Assembly (NCBI GenBank): GCA_964553405.1 | Contig: CAZKLS010000099.1 | Span: forward strand, 1-10,183 | DNA length: 10,183 nt | Reading direction: 5' to 3' | Origin: DATIRA01 sp964553405 | Lineage (GTDB): Bacteria; Pseudomonadota; Gammaproteobacteria; Steroidobacterales; Steroidobacteraceae | Part shown: positions 7,609-10,183 of the stretch, piece by piece | Numbering within the stretch: the stretch's first letter is position 1 | Layout: every line of letters starts with the position of its first letter | Notes under the pieces: model-generated | The model's input: the letters and a program-made list of their open reading frames with translations, nothing else | Database searches by the model: none | Told to the model about the DNA's origin: nothing | Program-made: the position numbers and the translations under genes

Positions 7609-8973
7609 CGGTGCCTCGCGGGCTGCCATTTCGACCCCGCCGATCTGCTCACGGGTGAGTTTCACGACCACCGGCGCGAGCAGCAGCAGCGAGATCAGGT
7701 TGGGGATGGCCATCAGCGCATTGAGCGTGTCGGCGATCTGCCAGACCAGATCGAGCTGCGTCACCGCGCCGACGAACACCGCGAAGGTCCACAGCCAGCG
7801 GAACGGCGTGATCGCCCACCGGCCCACCAGGAACTGCCAGCAGCGCTCGCCGTAGTAGCCCCAGCCGAAGATCGTCGTCAGCGCGAACACGGCGAGCGCC
7901 ACGGCCACGATCTCGTCGCCGAAGCCCGGCATCGCCGACTGGAACGCGAGCTGCGTCAGGCTCGCGCCGCTCTCACCGGAGGTCCAGGCGCCCGAGACCA
8001 CGATCGCGAGGCCCGTCATCGTGCACACGACCAGCGTGTCGAAGAACGTGCCCATCATGCCGATCATGCCGCTGCGGACCGGGCTCGAGCTCACGCCGGC
8101 CGCCTGCGCGATGCCGGCCGTGCCGAGTCCGGCCTCGTTGGAGAAGATGCCGCGCGCGACGCCGTAGCGGATGCCGGCCATGACCGCCGCGCCTGCGAAG
8201 CCGCCGACCGCGGAGGTCGGGGTGAACGCGTTGCCGACGATGAACCGGAATGCTTCCGGTATCTGCGCGGCGTTGAAGACCAGCACGATCAACGCGGCGA
8301 GTATGTAGGCGATGGCCATGAACGGCACGAGCCAGTTCGCCACCGCCGAGATCCGCTTGATGCCGCCGAGCACGACGGCCGCGGTCAGCACGAAGATCAC
8401 CACGCCGGTCACGAGCGGCGTCACGCCGAACGAGGTCTGCATCGCGGCGGCGATGCTGTTGGCCTGCACCATGTTGCCGATGCCGAAGCCGGCCAGGCCG
8501 CCGAACAGCGCAAACGCGGCGCCGAGCCAGGCCCAGCGCGGGCCGAGGCCGCGCCGGATCGCGTACATCGGTCCACCGACCCAGCGGCCGTCCGCGTCCC
8601 GCTCGCGGTAGTGCACGGCCAGCACCACTTCCGCGTACTTGGTGGCCATGCCCACCAGCGCGGTCATCCACATCCAGAACAGCGCGCCCGGTCCGCCAAG
8701 CGCGATCGCCGTGGCCACGCCCGCGATGTTGCCCACGCCGATCGTCGCGGCCAGCGTCGTCATCAGCGCCGCGAACGGACTGACCTCGCCGTGGCCGTCC
8801 GCGTCCCCTGTCCGTCCGCGCCACACGAGCTTGAGTCCCGTGCCGATCCGGCGGATCGGCATGCCGCCGAGCCGGATCTGCAGGTACAGGCCCGTGCCGA
8901 GGATCAGCACCAGCATCGCCGGTCCCCAGACGAAGGAATTCAGCGAGTCCATCCAGGCGTGGAAGTCGGACAT
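7600..8973 (-). CDS. AGCS-family sodium:alanine/glycine symporter
   Basis: A 457-residue polytopic inner-membrane protein that takes up alanine or glycine with sodium. Hallmarks of the family, numbered from the chosen start: EVSPFAALMTTLAATIGVGN (63-82), GGPGALFWMW (93-102), MATKYAEVVLAVHYR (109-123), GFGIGNMVQANSIA (162-175), FSNEAGLGTA (277-286) and FGWGYYGERCW (369-379). About ten to eleven hydrophobic segments are visible, and the length is normal. The ATG at 8973 is chosen because GGGAG lies eight bases upstream and because MSDFHAWMDSLNSFVWGP resembles the usual AGCS N-terminus. A longer start at 9030 would add 19 residues without hydrophobic or family character. The gene is convergent with the efflux adaptor and divergent from the nitrite reductase operon. 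A functional link with nitrite reduction is not evident. The exact amino acid cannot be read from sequence. Confidence 0.95.
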   Translation of the reverse strand: MSDFHAWMDSLNSFVWGPAMLVLILGTGLYLQIRLGGMPIRRIGTGLKLVWRGRTGDADGHGEVSPFAALMTTLAATIGVGNIAGVATAIALGGPGALFWMWMTALVGMATKYAEVVLAVHYRERDADGRWVGGPMYAIRRGLGPRWAWLGAAFALFGGLAGFGIGNMVQANSIAAAMQTSFGVTPLVTGVVIFVLTAAVVLGGIKRISAVANWLVPFMAIAYILAALIVLVFNAAQIPEAFRFIVGNAFTPTSAVGGFAGAAVMAGIRYGVARGIFSNEAGLGTAGIAQAAGVSSSPVRSGMIGMMGTFFDTLVVCTMTGLAIVVSGAWTSGESGASLTQLAFQSAMPGFGDEIVAVALAVFALTTIFGWGYYGERCWQFLVGRWAITPFRWLWTFAVFVGAVTQLDLVWQIADTLNALMAIPNLISLLLLAPVVVKLTREQIGGVEMAAREAPPG

Positions 8974-8981
8974 CGGCGGTG

Positions 8982-8986
8982 CTCCC
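8982..8986 (-). promoter_or_regulatory. Ribosome binding site supporting the symporter start at 8973
   Basis: Read on the minus strand, GGGAG precedes the ATG by eight bases. This favours the internal start at 8973 over the upstream in-frame start at 9030. Confidence 0.6.
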
Positions 8987-9005
8987 GGGTGCAAAGCGCG
9001 GATGC

Positions 9006-9060
9006 TCGCAGCGTCGGGCCATGCCGGCAAGCGCCGCGTGGCGGCGCCGCGCCGCTGCGA
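9006..9060. repeat. Nested inverted repeats in the divergent intergenic region
   Basis: The outer arms are a perfect 8-bp inverted repeat, TCGCAGCG (9006-9013) and CGCTGCGA (9053-9060). Inside lies a second perfect hairpin, GCGCCGC (9031-9037), loop GTG, GCGGCGC (9041-9047). The structure begins 33 bases upstream of the symporter ATG and ends 93 bases upstream of the nitrite reductase operon. It could fold in the symporter leader RNA or be a protein-binding region. Chance is possible because the background is very GC-rich. Confidence 0.4.
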
Positions 9061-9153
9061 ACGGCGGTCTCGGCAAGGTCGTGGGCATCGGGGGAAGTAC
9101 CTAGTGCGGGCGGAGAGGGCCGCGGCACACCATAAGAAACGGGGTGCTCCATC

Positions 9154-9708
9154 GTGAGAACGGCAGTGTCAACGAAGGCGGAATCGGCCAGGCCGGGCCG
9201 CGAAGCGGGCCTCGGTACCGTCGGGATCCTCGCGGTCCTCGCCGGGATCCTGCTCGGGATCGGCGGCTATACGTTCCTGTACGCGGAGGGGTTTTCCTAC
9301 CTGAGCTCGGACCCCGAGGCCTGCATGAACTGCCACATCATGCGGTCGCAGTTCGACTCCTGGCAGAAGGGCAGCCATCACGCGGTCGCGAAGTGCGTGG
9401 ACTGCCACCTGCCGCATGATTTCGTCGGCAAGTACCTCGCCAAGAGCGAGAACGGCTACCACCACTCGAAGGGCTTCACGCTGCAGGACTTCCACGAGCC
9501 CATCATGATCAAGGCGAAGAACGCCAGGATCCTGCAGCAGAACTGCATGAACTGCCACGGCGACATCGTTCACGAACTGGCGGGCAGCGCAGGAAATTTC
9601 GACGACGAGGTGCAATGCGTGCACTGCCACCGGTCGGTCGGCCATGGTGAGACGACGGGGCTCGGCGGGCCCTGGCGGCCCGAGGAAGCAGAGGGAAGTA
9701 CGACATGA
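9154..9708 (+). CDS. nrfH: Tetrahaem NapC/NirT-type quinol dehydrogenase, NrfH
   Basis: A 184-residue membrane-anchored cytochrome c that oxidises quinol and feeds electrons to NrfA. One N-terminal TM helix (about 21-43) is followed by a periplasmic domain with four haem motifs: CMNCH (57-61), CVDCH (81-85), CMNCH (131-135) and CVHCH (155-159). The first continues as CMNCHIM; in Desulfovibrio NrfH the Met of a CXXCHXM motif is a ligand of haem 1, so Met63 is the equivalent here. This, the small size and the following NrfA gene support NrfH over NapC or NirT. The start is GTG at 9154 with only a weak GGGG upstream; a second in-frame GTG at 9166 is possible and would leave the TM and haem sites intact. 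The stop overlaps the nrfA start (ATGA, 9705-9708), implying coupled translation. The mature protein ends in a Gly/Glu-rich tail without recognisable function. Confidence 0.92.
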   Translation: MRTAVSTKAESARPGREAGLGTVGILAVLAGILLGIGGYTFLYAEGFSYLSSDPEACMNCHIMRSQFDSWQKGSHHAVAKCVDCHLPHDFVGKYLAKSENGYHHSKGFTLQDFHEPIMIKAKNARILQQNCMNCHGDIVHELAGSAGNFDDEVQCVHCHRSVGHGETTGLGGPWRPEEAEGSTT

Positions 9709-10183
9709 GAAACAAGCAGCTGGGTATGTCCACGATCGGGATCATCCTCACCGTGCTCGTCGTGGCGGCGATCACCGCGGCAGTGACCGCGCTGCTGATG
9801 AACATCTCGGACCGCAAGGCCGAAGCTACCCGGCCCTACGTGCGCGTCGTCGAGGTCACCGAAGACACGACGGATCCCGCCGAGTGGGGCAAGAACTGGC
9901 CGAAACAGTACGAGTCCTACCTGCTGACCGCGCAGGCGACGCGCACCCGGTTCGGCGGACACGGCGGCAGCGAGGCGCTGCCGGAGGAGAAGATCGAACG
10001 CGATCCCTGGCTGAAGCGGATGTTCCTCGGTTACGCGTTCTCGATCGACTACCGGGACCGCCGAGGCCACGCGTACATGCTCGAGGACCAGGAGAACACC
10101 GAGCGCCAGAGCAAGCCTCAGACGGGCTCGTGCCTGCACTGCCACGCCTCGATCATGCCGGTTTACCGCGAGCTCGGCGGCGG
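9705..10183 (+). CDS. nrfA: Ammonia-forming cytochrome c nitrite reductase NrfA, N-terminal part (3' end cut by window)
   Basis: The first 159 codons of the enzyme that reduces nitrite to ammonium with six electrons in the periplasm. Residues about 8-32 are hydrophobic (STIGIILTVLVVAAITAAV and on) with no clear signal-peptidase site, so they may be an uncleaved anchor. WGKNWPKQYESYL (61-73) matches the NrfA N-terminal block in which the polypeptide surface Trp/Tyr segment occurs. EERDP-like and GYAF.IDYRDRRGHAYMLED (from about 109) match the conserved region before haem 1, where E. coli has GYPFSRDYNKPRGHAF. The first haem motif is CLHCH (143-147). In E. coli and most NrfA proteins this motif is CXXCK, lysine being the proximal ligand of the catalytic haem; here it is His147. 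The remaining four haem motifs lie beyond the window. The ribosome binding site is GAGGGAAG (9691-9698), and the ATG overlaps the nrfH stop. Confidence 0.9.
   Translation, partial: MRNKQLGMSTIGIILTVLVVAAITAAVTALLMNISDRKAEATRPYVRVVEVTEDTTDPAEWGKNWPKQYESYLLTAQATRTRFGGHGGSEALPEEKIERDPWLKRMFLGYAFSIDYRDRRGHAYMLEDQENTERQSKPQTGSCLHCHASIMPVYRELGG

Larger units (their letters stand above)
8974..9153. promoter_or_regulatory. Divergent intergenic region between symporter and nrfHA
   Basis: These 180 bases must contain the start signals for both divergent genes. I see no FNR-type site (TTGAT-N4-ATCAA) on either strand and no strong sigma-70 pair. The only A/T-rich candidate on the plus strand is CATAAG at 9131-9136, a poor -10 match lying very close to the nrfH start. 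GGGG at 9141-9144 is the only Shine-Dalgarno-like stretch before nrfH. The nested inverted repeats at 9006-9060 are the most prominent structure. Confidence 0.5.

Noticed and set aside
8974..9030. Upstream start of the symporter at 9030
   Set aside because: The extra 19 residues show no family similarity, while GGGAG lies eight bases before the ATG at 8973.
9154..9708. NapC of a periplasmic nitrate reductase or NirT
   Set aside because: The first haem motif continues as CXXCHXM, as in NrfH, and the coupled downstream gene is NrfA, not a nitrate reductase or cytochrome cd1 gene.

Overview
The window is GC-rich, densely coding bacterial DNA with G/C-biased third codon positions and a Gram-negative envelope theme: an outer-membrane TonB-dependent receptor, an RND/MFP pump and membrane-anchored multihaem cytochromes. 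A proteobacterium is the best inference. A high-GC gammaproteobacterium is favoured by the combination of the receptor type, the surface-adhesin-E-like protein and a TAGAAT-type -10 element, but no phylogenetic marker is present. No rRNA, tRNA, insertion sequence, CRISPR array or phage gene is visible, and there is no gene-free stretch over 300 bases.

Layout from left to right. (1) Positions 1-2673 hold a TonB-dependent receptor whose signal peptide is mostly cut off by the window edge. It is followed by a 9-bp GC hairpin. (2) A small exported surface-adhesin-E-like protein (2785-3240) has its own plausible -10 element. (3) An RND-family permease (3365-6466) is joined by an ATGA stop/start overlap to its periplasmic adaptor (6463-7569). 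No outer-membrane channel gene is in the window. (4) A convergent gene on the minus strand (7600-8973) encodes an AGCS-family sodium:alanine/glycine symporter. (5) A 180-base divergent intergenic region carries nested GC-rich inverted repeats. (6) Rightward from it run a tetrahaem NapC/NirT-type quinol dehydrogenase of the NrfH kind (9154-9708) and, by a second ATGA overlap, the start of the cytochrome c nitrite reductase NrfA (9705 to the window end).

Functional reading. The right end is a nitrite-ammonification module: NrfH would take electrons from the quinol pool and pass them to NrfA, which reduces nitrite to ammonium in the periplasm. Its notable feature is that the first haem motif of NrfA is CXXCH rather than the canonical lysine-ligated CXXCK, and that NrfA has an N-terminal hydrophobic segment that may be an uncleaved anchor. 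The left half is an envelope transport neighbourhood (receptor, small exported protein, efflux pump) whose substrate cannot be read from the sequence. The RND permease keeps only one acidic residue of the TM4 proton-relay pair and lacks the TM10 lysine. I found no clearly unprecedented system; the most check-worthy points are the NrfA variant, the reduced RND relay and the nested inverted repeats upstream of nrfH.
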